Positions 17,368-29,609 are shown, counted from the first letter of the stretch. The stretch: 42,560 bases of DNA from an uncultured Bacteroidales bacterium (GCA_903945175.1 CAJAUM010000069.1:1-42560); one strand, 5' to 3'. Numbers and translations: made by a program. Notes: generated by a model from the letters alone, not told the origin.

Positions 17368-20300
17368 TTGGCTTCAAAAAAAACCGAAAGAATTCGCTTT
17401 GGATCTACCAAGATTCAAGCTGAGTATCCTGATTTTCTTGGCATTCAGGTAAAATCATTTCAGGATTTTTTCCAACTGGAGACGAATCCTGAGAACAGGG
17501 TCAATGAGGGATTATACAAGGTTTTTACTGAAAACTTCCCGATTTCTGATGCACGGAACAATTTTGTATTGGAATTTCTGGATTATTTCATCGACCCTCC
17601 GCGCTACTCAATCGAGGAATGTATTGAACGTGGTTTGACTTATAGCGTTCCGTTAAAAGCCAAGCTCAAGCTTTATTGCACCGATCCGGAGCATGAGGAT
17701 TTTGAAACGATCATCCAGGATGTCTATCTTGGCATGATCCCCTATATGACTCCCCGGGGCACATTTGTGATCAACGGAGCAGAGCGGGTTGTTGTTTCTC
17801 AGTTGCACCGGTCACCTGGTGTCTTTTTCAGTACCAGTTTCCATGCAAACGGTGCCCAGTTATATTCGGCCAGGATCATCCCCTTCAAGGGCTCCTGGAT
17901 TGAATTTACCACCGACATCAACAATGTCATGTATGCATACATTGACCGGAAGAAAAAATTACCGGTAACGACATTGCTGCGTGCCATTGGTTTTGAAACG
18001 GATAAGGATATTCTTGAAATATTCGGACTGGCCCAGGAGATAAAAGTTAGCCGTGCAGCGCTTAAACGCGTGGTGGGTTCACGTCTTGCCGCCCGTGTTG
18101 TGCGTGCCTGGATTGAAGATTTTGTGGATGAAGATACGGGTGAAGTGGTATCCATCGAACGCACCGAGGTGGTCATTGAACGTGAAACAGTTCTTGAGAA
18201 TGATCATGTCGATCAAATCCTGGATGCCGGAATCAAGGCCATCCTCATTCACCGTGAAGAGGCGCTTGCGACAGACTACTCGATTATTTTCAATACGCTG
18301 CAGAAAGACCCGGCAAACTCGGAAAAAGAGGCGGTCGAATTTATCTACAGGCAGTTGCGTAATGCTGAACCTCCCGATGAAGAAACCGCGCGCGGCATCA
18401 TTGAAAAATTGTTTTTCTCCGATAAACGTTATGACCTGGGTGATGTTGGCCGTTACAGGATCAACAAAAAACTCAGTCTCAACACACCTGTAGAGACCAA
18501 AGTTCTTACCAAGGAAGACATCATCTCTATTATAAAATACCTGATTGAACTGGTCAATGCCAAGGCCGAAGTGGACGATATTGACCACTTGAGCAACCGC
18601 CGTGTCAGGACCGTCGGCGAACAATTATACAATCAGTTTGGAGTTGGCCTCTTAAGAATGGCCCGCACCATCCGGGAGCGAATGAATGTTCGTGACAATG
18701 AGGTGTTTACACCAATGGATCTGATCAATGCTAAAACGTTGTCGTCTGTTATCAACACCTTCTTCGGAACCAATCAGCTTTCACAGTTCATGGATCAAAC
18801 CAATCCATTGTCGGAGATCACGCACAAACGCCGTATCTCTGCCCTCGGGCCTGGTGGTCTGTCACGTGAACGTGCCGGGTTTGAAGTCCGCGACGTTCAC
18901 TATACCCATTACGGACGGCTTTGTACCATTGAAACGCCGGAAGGTCCGAACATCGGTTTGATCTCCTCTTTGTGTGTTTATGCGAAGATTGACAAACTTG
19001 GTTTCATTGAAACTCCTTACCACCGTGTTGTGGACAGCCGGGTGACCCTCGAGGAACAACCTACTTATCTGACTGCTGAAGAGGAAGAACACAAAATCAT
19101 TGGTCAGGCTACCACGCCGATGGATGACAAAGGTAATTTCCTTGAAGAGAAGGTTAAAGTGCGTTATCTTGCTGATTATCCTATTATTGATAAGTCAAAG
19201 GTTGACCTTGTTGACATTGCCCCGAATCAGATTGCTTCGATTGCAGCATCTCTGATCCCCTTCCTGGAGCATGACGATGCAAACCGCGCCCTCATGGGAT
19301 CAAACATGATGCGGCAGGCTGTTCCACTGTTAAATCCGGAAGCAGCCATTGTTGGTACAGGAATTGAAGATATGGTTGCCCGTGATTCAAGGGTGCTGAT
19401 CAATGCTGAAGGCGATGGCGTTGTTGAATTTGTGGATGCCAACGAGATCGTGATCCGATACACCCGTGATGACAAAGAGCGGTTAATCAGTTTTGATGAA
19501 GATTCCAAAAGCTATACCCTTACCAAATTTGCCCGCACGAACCAGAATACCTGTGTGAACCTTCGCCCCATTGTGCGCAAAGGAGACAAGGTTACCAAGG
19601 GACAGGTTCTTTGCGAGGGATATGCCACCAAAGATGGGTCACTGGCCCTTGGGCGTAACCTGATGGTTGCATTCATGCCCTGGAAAGGCTACAATTTTGA
19701 AGATGCTATTGTTATCTCTGAAAAGGTTTTGAAGGAGGATATATTTACCTCTATCCATATTGAGGAGTTTACGCTGGAGGTTCGCGATACCAAGCGTGGT
19801 GTTGAAGAACTGACGAATGATATTCCCAATGTTAGTGCCGAAGCTACCAAGGACCTGGACGAAAACGGATTGATCCGCATAGGCGCTGAGGTAAGTGAAG
19901 GTGATATTCTCATTGGAAAGATCACCCCGAAAGGGGAGAGTGATCCGACTCCTGAAGAGAAGTTGCTGCGCGCCATTTTTGGCGACAAGGCCGGTGATGT
20001 CAAGGATGCTTCACTCAAAGCGCCTCCTTCGATGAAGGGTGTGGTGATTGATAAAAAGCTCTTCTCCAGGATCATCAAGGACCGCAAGGCCAAGGCGCGT
20101 GAGAAGGATGATATCAAAAAACTGGACGACGATTACCACAAGGAGGTTGACAAGCTCCGGGTTAAGTTGGTTGAGAAACTCAATATTTTGGTGAGCGGCA
20201 AAGTTTCACAGGGAGTTTATAACAACTTCAAGCAGGAAATAATCGCCAAGGGAACCAAATTCCAGACCAAGAGTTTGATGGATATTGATTATGTCAATAT

Positions 20301-21174
20301 TAACCCGAACAAATGGACCACAGATAAAGAAAAGAATGATTTTATCAAGACCTTGATCAACAATTATATCATCAAGTTCAAGGAAATCATGGGGGTTCAC
20401 AACCGCAAGAAGTTTGTGGCTGTAGTCGGTGATGATTTGCCCGCAGGAATTGTACAGATGGCCAAGGTTTATATCGCCAAGAAGCGCAAGCTTAAGGTGG
20501 GTGATAAAATGGCCGGTCGTCACGGAAACAAGGGTATTGTTGCCCGAATCCAGCGCGAGGAGGATATGCCATTCCTTATTGATGGAACACCGGTTGATGT
20601 GGTTTTGAATCCACTTGGGGTACCTTCACGTATGAACCTCGGACAGATTTATGAAACGATTCTTGGTTGGGCCGGTAAAAAACTTGGGTTGAGATTCAAT
20701 ACCCCGATTTTTGACGGAGCTAGCATTGACCAGATCAATGATTACCTTGTAAAAGCCGGTCTGCCGCAAAACGGGAAAGTCTATCTTTATGACGGATTAT
20801 CCGGAGAACGGTTTGATCAGCCTACCACTGTTGGTTTCATCTATATGCTGAAACTGCATCACATGGTCGACGACAAGATGCACGCCCGTTCGATAGGTCC
20901 ATATTCGCTGATTACGCAGCAGCCCCTTGGTGGTAAAGCCCAGTTCGGCGGCCAGCGTTTCGGAGAAATGGAAGTCTGGGCACTCGAAGCCTTCGGCGCT
21001 GCCAATATTCTGCTCGAAATTCAGACTGTGAAGTCTGACGATGTGATTGGCCGTGCCAAAGCGTATGAAACCATTGTGAAGGGTGAATCGATGCCGACTC
21101 CAGGTATTCCGGAATCCTTCAATGTATTGGTTCATGAATTACGCGGTCTCGGATTGAATCTCACGTTTGATTAA
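17368..21174 (+). CDS. rpoB: RNA polymerase beta subunit
   Basis: The 1268-residue beta subunit forms half of the polymerase catalytic cleft. The start is TTG at 17368 ([15 protein letters not shown]), since no in-frame ATG lies near and the alignable N-terminus [14 protein letters not shown] follows. The rifampicin region [20 protein letters not shown] is at about residue 468-487, the [10 protein letters not shown] motif that contacts NTP is near residue 1046, and the C-terminal anchor is intact. There is no intein or frameshift. rpoC follows 76 bases later. Confidence 0.97.
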   Translation: MASKKTERIRFGSTKIQAEYPDFLGIQVKSFQDFFQLETNPENRVNEGLYKVFTENFPISDARNNFVLEFLDYFIDPPRYSIEECIERGLTYSVPLKAKLKLYCTDPEHEDFETIIQDVYLGMIPYMTPRGTFVINGAERVVVSQLHRSPGVFFSTSFHANGAQLYSARIIPFKGSWIEFTTDINNVMYAYIDRKKKLPVTTLLRAIGFETDKDILEIFGLAQEIKVSRAALKRVVGSRLAARVVRAWIEDFVDEDTGEVVSIERTEVVIERETVLENDHVDQILDAGIKAILIHREEALATDYSIIFNTLQKDPANSEKEAVEFIYRQLRNAEPPDEETARGIIEKLFFSDKRYDLGDVGRYRINKKLSLNTPVETKVLTKEDIISIIKYLIELVNAKAEVDDIDHLSNRRVRTVGEQLYNQFGVGLLRMARTIRERMNVRDNEVFTPMDLINAKTLSSVINTFFGTNQLSQFMDQTNPLSEITHKRRISALGPGGLSRERAGFEVRDVHYTHYGRLCTIETPEGPNIGLISSLCVYAKIDKLGFIETPYHRVVDSRVTLEEQPTYLTAEEEEHKIIGQATTPMDDKGNFLEEKVKVRYLADYPIIDKSKVDLVDIAPNQIASIAASLIPFLEHDDANRALMGSNMMRQAVPLLNPEAAIVGTGIEDMVARDSRVLINAEGDGVVEFVDANEIVIRYTRDDKERLISFDEDSKSYTLTKFARTNQNTCVNLRPIVRKGDKVTKGQVLCEGYATKDGSLALGRNLMVAFMPWKGYNFEDAIVISEKVLKEDIFTSIHIEEFTLEVRDTKRGVEELTNDIPNVSAEATKDLDENGLIRIGAEVSEGDILIGKITPKGESDPTPEEKLLRAIFGDKAGDVKDASLKAPPSMKGVVIDKKLFSRIIKDRKAKAREKDDIKKLDDDYHKEVDKLRVKLVEKLNILVSGKVSQGVYNNFKQEIIAKGTKFQTKSLMDIDYVNINPNKWTTDKEKNDFIKTLINNYIIKFKEIMGVHNRKKFVAVVGDDLPAGIVQMAKVYIAKKRKLKVGDKMAGRHGNKGIVARIQREEDMPFLIDGTPVDVVLNPLGVPSRMNLGQIYETILGWAGKKLGLRFNTPIFDGASIDQINDYLVKAGLPQNGKVYLYDGLSGERFDQPTTVGFIYMLKLHHMVDDKMHARSIGPYSLITQQPLGGKAQFGGQRFGEMEVWALEAFGAANILLEIQTVKSDDVIGRAKAYETIVKGESMPTPGIPESFNVLVHELRGLGLNLTFD

Positions 21175-21250
21175 CGACCCTGGCGATTATTCGCCTTTGA
21201 ATGCATAAGATTTCTCTGTTTTTGGTTTTTCAATCGAAATATAAAACAAT

Positions 21251-24200
21251 ATGGCATACAGAAAAGACGGTCAGGTAAACAGCAGCTTTTCAAAAATTAC
21301 CATCAGCCTTGCTTCACCGGAGAAGATCCTCGAAATGTCGAGTGGTGAGGTTTTAAAGCCTGAAACCATCAACTACAGGACCTATAAACCTGAACGGGAT
21401 GGGCTGTTCTGCGAACGCATCTTCGGTCCGGTTAAGGACTGGGAATGCCATTGCGGTAAATACAAACGGATCCGTTACAAAGGGATCGTTTGCGACCGTT
21501 GCGGTGTGGAAGTTACCGAAAAGAAGGTGAGAAGAGAGCGCATGGGACACATTCAACTGGTTGTTCCCGTGGCACACATATGGTTCTTCAGGTCGCTTCC
21601 GAATAAAATTGGCTCATTGCTTGGATTACCTACCAAAAAGCTTGAGTCCATCATTTATTATGAAAAATATGTAATCATCAACCCTGGTATCAAACAGGCT
21701 GATGGTCTGAACTATCTGGATTTCCTGTCAGAAGAGGAGTATTTCGACATCATGGAAAAACTCCCTCAGGAGAATCAGTACTTAGACGACCACGATCCGA
21801 ATAAATTTGTGGCCAAGATGGGCGCTGAAGCATTGTGCGAATTGTTAGCACGCATCGATCTTGATAAGGAATCCTATGACCTTCGTTATAAAGCCAATAC
21901 TGAAACATCACAGCAACGTAAAGCCGAGGCCCTGAAACGCCTCCAGGTTTTTGAGTCGTTCCGTGATGGCCAGAAACGCCTTGAAAACCGGCCTGAGTGG
22001 ATGATTGTCAAGGTAGTGCCGGTTATTCCGCCCGAACTAAGGCCGCTTGTTCCACTGGATGGCGGACGTTTTGCCACCTCCGACCTGAACGATCTATACC
22101 GCCGTGTGATCATCCGCAATAACCGTTTGAAGCGACTGATTGAAATCAAAGCGCCTGATGTTATTCTTCGCAATGAGAAGCGTATGCTCCAGGAAGCGGT
22201 CGATTCATTGTTCGACAACTCCCGCAAGGCAAGCGCTGTGAAAACCGAATCAAACCGGGCACTCAAGTCATTGTCTGACAGTTTGAAAGGCAAACAAGGA
22301 CGTTTTCGCCAGAACCTGTTGGGTAAGCGTGTTGACTATTCAGGCCGTTCGGTTATCGTTGTGGGTCCTGAACTCAAGTTAAGTGAATGCGGTTTACCAA
22401 AGGAGATGGCATCGGAATTATACAAGCCATTCATTATCAGAAAAATGCTGGAACGCGGCATCGTTAAAACCGTTAAATCTGCCAAAAAAATTGTTGACCG
22501 GAAAGACCCCGTTGTCTGGGACATCCTGGAAAATATTCTGAAGGGACATCCGGTATTGCTTAACCGTGCACCTACGCTTCACCGCCTCGGCATCCAGGCT
22601 TTTCAGCCTAAATTGATCGAAGGCAAAGCGATCCAGCTGCACCCGCTTGTATGTACCGCGTTCAATGCCGACTTTGACGGAGACCAGATGGCCGTACACG
22701 TTCCACTGGGAAATGCAGCCATCCTCGAAGCCCAGCTTTTAATGCTTGCCTCCCACAACATTCTCAATCCTGCAAATGGCGCCCCTGTAACTGTTCCTTC
22801 ACAGGACATGGTTCTGGGATTGTACTATATGACCAAGGCACGCAAGAGCGACAGCACACTGAAGGTCAAAGGTGAGGGAATGATTTTCTATTCACCCGAA
22901 GAGGTAATCATCGCATTTAATGAAAAAAGTGTTGATCTTCATGCTATTATAAAAGTACGACATACTTTTTACGAAGGAGATGAAAAGGTAACCCGGATTA
23001 TTGAAACGACGGTTGGCCGTGTTATTTTCAATCAGGTGGTTCCGGTGGAATATGGTTACATTAACCAGCTCCTGACGAAGAAATCGTTGCGTGACATCAT
23101 TGGTATGATCCTGAAAAAGACAGGGACTGCCAAGACCGCCAAATTCCTTGATGATATCAAGGATCTTGGATTCAAGATGGCTTTCCAGGGTGGTTTATCC
23201 TTCAACCTCGATGATGTAATTGTTCCTGCAATCAAAGAATCGCTGGTAGCCGATGCCAGGCTTGAAGTTGAAGAGGTGGTGAGCAACTACAACATGGGTT
23301 TCATTACCAACAATGAGCGTTACAACCAGATCATTGATATCTGGACCCATGCGAATTCACAGCTTACTGTTTCGCTGATGAATCAATTGATCAATGACAA
23401 GCAGGGATTCAACCCGGTTTACATGATGCTTGACTCAGGTGCCCGTGGTTCCAAAGAGCAGATCCGCCAGCTTTCAGGTATGCGTGGTTTGATGGCGAAA
23501 CCGCAAAAATCAGGTGCAGGTGGTGGTGAGATCATCGAAAATCCGATTCTTTCAAACTTCAAGGAGGGATTATCGGTGCTCGAGTACTTCATCTCTACAC
23601 ACGGCGCCCGTAAGGGTTTGGCCGATACCGCCTTGAAAACTGCGGATGCCGGTTATCTTACCCGTCGTTTGGTTGACGTTTCACAGGATGTCATTATTTC
23701 TGAGGAAGACTGCGGAACATTGCGCGGATTGACCATCACAGCATTAAAGAAAGCAGAAGAAGTTGTTGAATCATTGTATGACCGGATCCTTGGCCGTGTT
23801 TCGCTGCATGATATTCACCATCCGCAGACAGGCGAATTGATCATTACGGCAGGCAGTGAGATTAACGAAGAACTTGCACACATCATTGACAGTTCACCAC
23901 TGGAAGGTGTGGAAATCCGTTCCGTGTTAACATGCGAATCCAAGAAGGGTGTTTGTGCCAAGTGCTACGGCCGTAATCTTGCAACAGGAAGTATGGTTCA
24001 AAGGGGAGAAGCTGTTGGTGTAATTGCTGCCCAGAGTATCGGGGAGCCAGGTACCCAGCTGACCTTGCGTACATTCCACGTCGGTGGTGTGGCCGGTGTG
24101 AACATTGCCAGCGCTTCGCGCATTGATGCAAAATATGATGGAATTCTTGAAATTGACGAGCTCAGATCGGTTGATTATACCAGTGAAGCCGGGGAGACCT

Positions 24201-25537
24201 ATGAAATCGTGATCGGACGTTCAGCCGATATGAGGATTGTCGATAAAAATACCCACATTGCACTGACCTCTGCCCATATTCCCTATGGTGCACGCCTTTA
24301 CTTCCACAATGGTGATCCCATCAAGAAAGGTCAGCTTATCAGCGACTGGGATCCGTACAATGCCGTTATTCTTTCAGAAGTACCAGGTAAGGTGAACTTT
24401 GAAAGTATCATTGAAAATGTGACCTTCCGCGTTGAATCGGATGAACAGACCGGCTATCACGAGAAAGTTGTAATTGAATCACGTCAGAAAGCAAAGAACC
24501 CTGCTATCAATATTTTGTCAGCCTCAGGTGAGATTATCAAGATTTATGATATCCCTGTTGGGGCTCACATCAACATAGATGATGGCGCCAAAATCAAAGC
24601 AGGTGAAATCCTGGTGAAGATTCCGCGTGCCATCGGCAAAGCCGGTGACATCACGGGAGGTTTACCACGCGTTACTGAATTGTTTGAAGCACGCAACCCC
24701 TCCGATCCTGCAGTCGTATCTGAAATTGACGGTGTGGTATCTTTTGCAAAGAAACTTAAAAGAGGAAACCGCGAAGTCATCATCACCTCTAAAACCGGTG
24801 AAGAAAAGCGTTACCTCGTTCCCACCTCAAAACAGATCCTGGCACAGGAAAATGATTACGTACGTGCGGGTACCGCCCTTTCTGACGGAGCATTGACCCC
24901 GAGCGACATCCTGGCCATCAAGGGACCCATGAAGGTTCAGGAGTACATTGTGAACGAAATCCAGGAGGTTTACCGTTTACAGGGTGTGAAGATCAATGAC
25001 AAACATTTCGAGACCATTGTCCGCCAGATGATGCGCAAAGTCGAAGTGGAAGATCCGGGTGATTCTCGTTTCCTCGAAGGAGAGTTGATCAACAAGATCG
25101 ACTTCCAGGAAGAAAATGACTGGATTTATGGCAAAAAAGTTGTCGAAGAAGCAGGTGATTCTCCTACCTTCAAGTCCGGCCAGATCATCAGTGCCCGCAA
25201 ACTGCGCGATGAAATTTCCATGCTGAAACGGAAGGATAAAAAACTGGTAGAGGCCCGTGATGCAAAACCCGCCACGGCATTCCAGATCCTTCAGGGTATT
25301 ACACGTGCTTCGCTGCAAACCAAGAGCTGGATCTCTGCTGCATCTTTCCAGGAAACCACCAAGGTACTCACCCAGGCTGCGATCAATGCACGTCAGGATG
25401 ATCTGCTTGGGCTCAAGGAAAATGTGATTGTCGGACATCTCATCCCGGCTGGCACCGGATTGCGCGAATACGAAAACCTTATTGTTGGCAGCAAAGAAGA
25501 ATACGAAATCCTTCTTGCTTCGAAAGAAGAAGATTAA
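21251..25537 (+). CDS. rpoC: RNA polymerase beta' subunit
   Basis: The 1428-residue beta' subunit carries the N-terminal zinc site (Cys66, Cys68, Cys81, Cys84), the catalytic NADFDGDQM motif (about residue 471) with the three Mg-binding Asp, the trigger loop region, and the second zinc cluster ([13 protein letters not shown]). It is complete. It ends 10 bases before the DUF3467 gene, which is probably co-transcribed. Confidence 0.97.
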   Translation: MAYRKDGQVNSSFSKITISLASPEKILEMSSGEVLKPETINYRTYKPERDGLFCERIFGPVKDWECHCGKYKRIRYKGIVCDRCGVEVTEKKVRRERMGHIQLVVPVAHIWFFRSLPNKIGSLLGLPTKKLESIIYYEKYVIINPGIKQADGLNYLDFLSEEEYFDIMEKLPQENQYLDDHDPNKFVAKMGAEALCELLARIDLDKESYDLRYKANTETSQQRKAEALKRLQVFESFRDGQKRLENRPEWMIVKVVPVIPPELRPLVPLDGGRFATSDLNDLYRRVIIRNNRLKRLIEIKAPDVILRNEKRMLQEAVDSLFDNSRKASAVKTESNRALKSLSDSLKGKQGRFRQNLLGKRVDYSGRSVIVVGPELKLSECGLPKEMASELYKPFIIRKMLERGIVKTVKSAKKIVDRKDPVVWDILENILKGHPVLLNRAPTLHRLGIQAFQPKLIEGKAIQLHPLVCTAFNADFDGDQMAVHVPLGNAAILEAQLLMLASHNILNPANGAPVTVPSQDMVLGLYYMTKARKSDSTLKVKGEGMIFYSPEEVIIAFNEKSVDLHAIIKVRHTFYEGDEKVTRIIETTVGRVIFNQVVPVEYGYINQLLTKKSLRDIIGMILKKTGTAKTAKFLDDIKDLGFKMAFQGGLSFNLDDVIVPAIKESLVADARLEVEEVVSNYNMGFITNNERYNQIIDIWTHANSQLTVSLMNQLINDKQGFNPVYMMLDSGARGSKEQIRQLSGMRGLMAKPQKSGAGGGEIIENPILSNFKEGLSVLEYFISTHGARKGLADTALKTADAGYLTRRLVDVSQDVIISEEDCGTLRGLTITALKKAEEVVESLYDRILGRVSLHDIHHPQTGELIITAGSEINEELAHIIDSSPLEGVEIRSVLTCESKKGVCAKCYGRNLATGSMVQRGEAVGVIAAQSIGEPGTQLTLRTFHVGGVAGVNIASASRIDAKYDGILEIDELRSVDYTSEAGETYEIVIGRSADMRIVDKNTHIALTSAHIPYGARLYFHNGDPIKKGQLISDWDPYNAVILSEVPGKVNFESIIENVTFRVESDEQTGYHEKVVIESRQKAKNPAINILSASGEIIKIYDIPVGAHINIDDGAKIKAGEILVKIPRAIGKAGDITGGLPRVTELFEARNPSDPAVVSEIDGVVSFAKKLKRGNREVIITSKTGEEKRYLVPTSKQILAQENDYVRAGTALSDGALTPSDILAIKGPMKVQEYIVNEIQEVYRLQGVKINDKHFETIVRQMMRKVEVEDPGDSRFLEGELINKIDFQEENDWIYGKKVVEEAGDSPTFKSGQIISARKLRDEISMLKRKDKKLVEARDAKPATAFQILQGITRASLQTKSWISAASFQETTKVLTQAAINARQDDLLGLKENVIVGHLIPAGTGLREYENLIVGSKEEYEILLASKEED

Positions 25538-25547
25538 ATTTTAAGCT

Positions 25548-25859
25548 ATGCAGGACAAAAAGAATCCACTGAATCAGATTAACATTGAGATCTCTGATGA
25601 AGTAGGGGAGGGAATTTATTCAAATCTGGCTATTATCACACATTCTCCGGCTGAATTCATCATCGATTTTGTTAAGATGATGCCCGGTGTTCCGAAAGCC
25701 AAGGTAAAATCACGGATTATCCTTACTCCCCAGCATGCCAAACGTCTGTATAAGGCGTTGAAGGAAAACGTGGCGAAATATGAAGCCATGCATGGTGAGA
25801 TCAGGGACTCAGAAGGAGAAATTCCCTATAACTTCCCCTTGCCAACAGCGCAGGCTTAA
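25548..25859 (+). CDS. DUF3467 protein
   Basis: The 103-residue product has the DUF3467 pattern: INIEISDEVGEGIYSNLAII, then HSPAEFIIDFVKMMPG and VKSRIILTPQHAKRLYKAL. The family is small and acidic, and its function is not known. Its constant place directly after rpoC in Bacteroidota suggests a link to transcription, but this is only from context. An intergenic repeat begins nine bases after the stop. Confidence 0.9.
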   Translation: MQDKKNPLNQINIEISDEVGEGIYSNLAIITHSPAEFIIDFVKMMPGVPKAKVKSRIILTPQHAKRLYKALKENVAKYEAMHGEIRDSEGEIPYNFPLPTAQA

Positions 25860-25867
25860 CGGAAAAA

Positions 25868-25901
25868 CGTGACGGGTGACGCGTGACGCGTGACAAAAAA
25901 A
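25868..25901 (+). repeat. Intergenic GCGTGACGCGTGA repeat, copy 2
   Basis: CGTGACGGGTGACGCGTGAC is followed by GCGTGAC and a run of seven A, directly after the DUF3467 stop. The minus strand at 7843-7803 has the same blocks in the same order after the flavin reductase stop, so this is a dispersed repeat. Confidence 0.6.
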
Positions 25902-25968
25902 GCCGATTACTTCCTTATTGTACCAAGGCAATATCCTATCTTTGTATTTTTGGTAAAATTTTCAGCCG

Positions 25969-26766
25969 GTGGCAGAGAGGAAAATTCAGGATATTGTTAT
26001 GATCGGTGCCGGAAACATGGCGTCCCATCTGGGTTTGGCGTTACACCGGCAAAAGTTCAATGTGGTTCAGGTATGCAACAGGACTCCTGACCGCGGAATC
26101 AGGCTTGCCACGAAGATTGGAGCTGAATTCATTTCAGATCCCAGGAAAATCACCCCACATGCTGATATTTATATCCTTGCAGTCAGCGACGCGGCAATTG
26201 AGGATGTTGGTATGCAACTCCACCTTCAGAATCAATTGGTGGTTCATACTTCCGGAACCATCGGTATGGAAATTTTGGCCGATGTTTCCGGTAACACTGG
26301 CGTATTTTACCCCTTACAAACCTTTTCTGGCAGGAAACGAATTGGATTTCAGAGGATTCCACTTTGTATTGAAGCAAATTCGACACGCAGTGCGACTTTA
26401 CTGGTGGAAATGGCAACCAGGCTTTCCGGGAATGTTCATCTGATCAACAGTGAAAACCGGAAGATGCTTCACCTCTCGGCAGTCTTCGCCTCCAACTTTA
26501 CAAATTTCATGCATGTCATCGCGGAAGAGCTGCTTGACGATCAGAAAATTTCATTTGACCTTCTCAGACCGCTTATCAGGCAGACTGTTCAGAACACAAG
26601 GATGGATCATCTTTTTCATTATCAAACCGGCCCCGCTGTCCGCGGCGACAGTCAGGTACTTGACCAGCACCGTGCGTTGTTGACATCCTATCCTGCCTAT
26701 CTTGAACTTTATAACATGATCAGCGAGAACATAATCAAATACAAATCCTTACATGGCAAACTATAA
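25969..26766 (+). CDS. DUF2520 Rossmann-fold oxidoreductase-like protein
   Basis: The GTG start at 25969 gives a 265-residue product. It begins with a Rossmann nucleotide-binding motif (DIVMIGAGNMASHLGLAL), then AVSDAAIEDV and HTSGTIGMEIL, and a C-terminal DUF2520 domain with an all-helical dimerising part (FASNFTNFMHVIAEELL). These proteins resemble NADP-dependent or F420-dependent oxidoreductases of the ProC/TyrA type, but the substrate is unknown. A -7-like TATCTTTG (25937-25944) may be its promoter. It overlaps the KdsC-like gene by 14 bases. Confidence 0.85.
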   Translation: MAERKIQDIVMIGAGNMASHLGLALHRQKFNVVQVCNRTPDRGIRLATKIGAEFISDPRKITPHADIYILAVSDAAIEDVGMQLHLQNQLVVHTSGTIGMEILADVSGNTGVFYPLQTFSGRKRIGFQRIPLCIEANSTRSATLLVEMATRLSGNVHLINSENRKMLHLSAVFASNFTNFMHVIAEELLDDQKISFDLLRPLIRQTVQNTRMDHLFHYQTGPAVRGDSQVLDQHRALLTSYPAYLELYNMISENIIKYKSLHGKL

Positions 26767-27268
26767 AGAACTCCTGAAACACATCAATACCTTTATTTTT
26801 GATTACGACGGGGTGCTCACCGATGGAGGTTTGATTACCACCAGCGACGGCGAAGTGCATCGCATTTCAAATGTCAAAGACGGGTATGCGCTGCAACTGG
26901 CTTATAAGAAGGGTTACAGGGTTGCCGTAATTTCCGGCGCCCGGTCTGACTCCATAATGCACAGGATGAAAGCGTTGCAGATTACGGATGTATTTTTGGG
27001 CGTAGAGCGGAAGCAGGATGTTTACAGGGAATACCTGAAAAACAATAATCTGAAGCCTGAGCAGGTATTGTATATGGGTGACGATATTCCCGATTATAAA
27101 GTGATGCTGGAGGCGGGTGTTTCAAGCTGTCCGGCTGATGCGGCAGAAGAGATCAAATCGGTGTCAAAGTATATCTCCCATTTCAACGGGGGCAAGGGTT
27201 GTGTGCGCGACGTCATTGAACAGGTGTTGAAGGTTCAGGGTAAATGGATGAATGATGATGAATTTTAA
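26753..27268 (+). CDS. KdsC-like HAD phosphatase
   Basis: The 171-residue product has the HAD motifs FDYDGVLTDG (Asp17 nucleophile, Asp19), VISGARS as motif II and YMGDDIPD as motif IV, without a cap domain. This matches the KdsC type that dephosphorylates 3-deoxy-D-manno-octulosonate 8-phosphate for lipopolysaccharide. lpxB nearby supports an envelope role, although the substrate is not proved. It overlaps both neighbours by 14-17 bases. Confidence 0.85.
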   Translation: MANYKELLKHINTFIFDYDGVLTDGGLITTSDGEVHRISNVKDGYALQLAYKKGYRVAVISGARSDSIMHRMKALQITDVFLGVERKQDVYREYLKNNNLKPEQVLYMGDDIPDYKVMLEAGVSSCPADAAEEIKSVSKYISHFNGGKGCVRDVIEQVLKVQGKWMNDDEF

Positions 27269-28232
27269 GGGGTTGTCGGTTTTATCTTTTTTCAAAGCGC
27301 TGGCTCAGCTGATCCGGTTGCCGAATGTATTGATCATGGTTTTTGCCCAGTTCATGCTGCGATACTGTATCCTTGAACCCTATGTATATGAAGGTGAGCC
27401 AGGATTAATCTCAACCCTTCCCGATTTTCTTATTCTTGTTTTTGCGACCATGCTTGTTGCCGTTGGCGGCTATGTGATCAATGATTATTTCGATGTTAAA
27501 ACAGACGCCATCAACCGCCCTGAAAAATTGGTTGTTAATAAGTTGATCAGTGCAAGGGGAGCCATTAAAGTGCACATGCTGCTGAATGGATTGGCCATTC
27601 TGCTTGGATTCTATCTGTCATACCGCCTGAAGGCCTTAACATTTGCGTTTTTATTCCCTTTTGTTTCCGGCTTGATTTGGATCTATTCAGCCAAGTACAA
27701 ACGCATGGCCTTCTGGGGTAATTTTCTTGCTGCCTGCTTTACCGTGTTTGTGATTCTTATTGTCTGGCTGTTTGAATTTTTCTGGTTGCGTTTTAATGCA
27801 GTGCATTTTGTAGCCGTCATCCCCGAGATAAGCAGCGTTACCTATATATTCGCCGGGTATGCCCTGTTTGCCTTTCTTATTTCCATGGTCCGTGAAATTA
27901 TTAAGGATATGGAAGATACAGAGGGGGATAAATCCCTTGGCTTCAGAACGATTCCCCTGGTATTTGGCATGATTAAGACCCGCTACCTTGTTGCTGCACT
28001 GATTGTGTTCGGAATGGCCCTGCTTGGTTACGTTCAGATGATCCTCTTCCGGCTGGAGTTGCGCATGGTCTTCTGGTATTTTTTAGTGGCAGTCCAGATG
28101 CCCCTGATCTATTTTTTAGTTAAACTTTTCGGCGCCCGCGATAAGCAGGATTATCATTTTCTGAGTTATTTCTGCAACCTGATCATGGTGGCCGGTATTT
28201 TATCCATGGAATTATTATTCATCAGTAATTGA
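27252..28232 (+). CDS. UbiA-family prenyltransferase
   Basis: The 326-residue membrane protein has the two Asp-rich motifs of the UbiA family: GYVINDYFDVKTDAINRP and EIIKDMEDTEGD, which bind Mg2+ and the prenyl diphosphate. About eight hydrophobic helices are visible. The Bacteroidota group resembles geranylgeranylglycerol-phosphate or quinone-type transferases; the prenyl acceptor cannot be set from sequence. It overlaps the KdsC-like gene by 17 bases and precedes maf by six. Confidence 0.88.
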   Translation: MMMNFKGLSVLSFFKALAQLIRLPNVLIMVFAQFMLRYCILEPYVYEGEPGLISTLPDFLILVFATMLVAVGGYVINDYFDVKTDAINRPEKLVVNKLISARGAIKVHMLLNGLAILLGFYLSYRLKALTFAFLFPFVSGLIWIYSAKYKRMAFWGNFLAACFTVFVILIVWLFEFFWLRFNAVHFVAVIPEISSVTYIFAGYALFAFLISMVREIIKDMEDTEGDKSLGFRTIPLVFGMIKTRYLVAALIVFGMALLGYVQMILFRLELRMVFWYFLVAVQMPLIYFLVKLFGARDKQDYHFLSYFCNLIMVAGILSMELLFISN

Positions 28233-28238
28233 CAAACC

Positions 28239-28823
28239 ATGATCAATCGTCGTCTGAACGGGAGGCATATCATCCTGGCCTCACAATCACCCCGCCGTCA
28301 GTACCTGTTAAAGGAGCTGGGACTTAATTTCGAAATCCGCACGACCAACATTAAGGAGGTGTATCCGGATGGACTGGCCCCGCATGAAATTGCCATTTAT
28401 CTGGCTGAGCTGAAAGCTGCAAGCTTTGACCTATCGCGGATCGATGAAAAGGCGATCATCCTCACCGCAGATACCATTGTTTCGATCGGGGATGAGATCC
28501 TTGGAAAACCATCAAGTTATGGGGAGGCCGTTTCCATGCTTCAGAAACTTTCGGGGAAGAAGCATGATGTAATTACGGCTGTTTGCCTCTATTCAAAGAA
28601 CAAGAAACAAGTTTTCCATGTGCTTTCCTCCGTTTATTTCAAAGAGCTCAGACTCGATGAGATAGAATATTACATTGATAATTTTCAGCCATTTGACAAG
28701 GCTGGCGGGTATGGTATCCAGGAATGGATTGGTTATATCGGAATCAATAAGATCGAGGGTTCTTTTTTTAATGTTATGGGTTTGCCTGTGAAAGAACTCT
28801 ATGAGGAGCTGCTGAGATATTAA
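28239..28823 (+). CDS. maf: Maf-family nucleotide pyrophosphatase
   Basis: The 194-residue product has the Maf signature ILASQSPRRQYLLKELGL, then TADTIVSIGDEILGKP and VYFKEL, as in Maf/YhdE nucleoside triphosphate pyrophosphatases. They hydrolyse dTTP, UTP or modified nucleotides to monophosphates in the cytosol, acting as house-cleaning enzymes. The length is usual. It is part of the run of tightly spaced genes. Confidence 0.92.
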   Translation: MINRRLNGRHIILASQSPRRQYLLKELGLNFEIRTTNIKEVYPDGLAPHEIAIYLAELKAASFDLSRIDEKAIILTADTIVSIGDEILGKPSSYGEAVSMLQKLSGKKHDVITAVCLYSKNKKQVFHVLSSVYFKELRLDEIEYYIDNFQPFDKAGGYGIQEWIGYIGINKIEGSFFNVMGLPVKELYEELLRY

Positions 28824-28844
28824 TTTCTTATTAAATTACAAAGA

Positions 28845-29609
28845 ATGAAGGATAAACCTTTGATATTGATCACCAACGATGATAGTGTGAAGGCCCCGGG
28901 TATACGGGCGCTCATCAATTATGTCCGTCCTTTTGGCCGGGTGGTTGTGGTGGCCCCCGATCGACCGCAATCGGGAACAGCCCATGCAGTTACCATCGCG
29001 CATCTCCTGCGGATTGAACTTATTACCAAAGAGGAAGATTACGAGGAGTACAGTTGCAGTGGAACCCCGGCTGACTGTGTCAAGATGGCCTTTAAAATAG
29101 TTTTGAGCCGGCGCCCTGATTTCCTTTTTTCCGGCATTAACCATGGATCGAATGCATCGATCAACATTATTTATTCGGGGACGATGGCAGCCGTACTTGA
29201 AGGTGCGCTGGCCGGAGTTCCATCAGTTGGTTTTTCCCTTACAAACTATAGCCTCAGCGCCGATTTTGGGCCATCGGAGCAATTTATCAAGACCATAGTT
29301 TCAGATGTGATGGCACACGGGCTTCCCAGGGGGGTATGCCTCAACGTCAACATTCCGGATATCGCTGAAGGTGAAATTAAGGGGATTAAAGTATGCCGAC
29401 AGGCTGAAGGGACCTGGGAGGAAGACTTTGATGAGCGGAAAGATCCGAACGGCAGAAATTATTACTGGATGAAGGGAATGTATGTCTCGATTGGCAATGG
29501 CCAGGACACCGACCAGTGGGCGCTTGAAAACAACTATGTGGCCGTGGTGCCGGTACAGTTTGATTTAACAGCCAACAGTGCGCTTGAAACACTCAGGAAA
29601 AGGTTCTGA
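28845..29609 (+). CDS. surE: 5'/3'-nucleotidase SurE
   Basis: The 254-residue product has the SurE metal site ILITNDDSVKAPGI (Asn11, Asp12, Asp13), APDRPQSGTAHAVT, SGTPADCVKMA and SGINHGSN. SurE hydrolyses nucleoside monophosphates with divalent metal. The start is the ATG at 28845. The last base is the first base of the lpxB start codon. Confidence 0.95.
   Translation: MKDKPLILITNDDSVKAPGIRALINYVRPFGRVVVVAPDRPQSGTAHAVTIAHLLRIELITKEEDYEEYSCSGTPADCVKMAFKIVLSRRPDFLFSGINHGSNASINIIYSGTMAAVLEGALAGVPSVGFSLTNYSLSADFGPSEQFIKTIVSDVMAHGLPRGVCLNVNIPDIAEGEIKGIKVCRQAEGTWEEDFDERKDPNGRNYYWMKGMYVSIGNGQDTDQWALENNYVAVVPVQFDLTANSALETLRKRF

Noticed and set aside
25868-25894. Short tandem GTGACGC units as a CRISPR array
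   Set aside because: There are no spacers, and the units are only 7-8 bases long.
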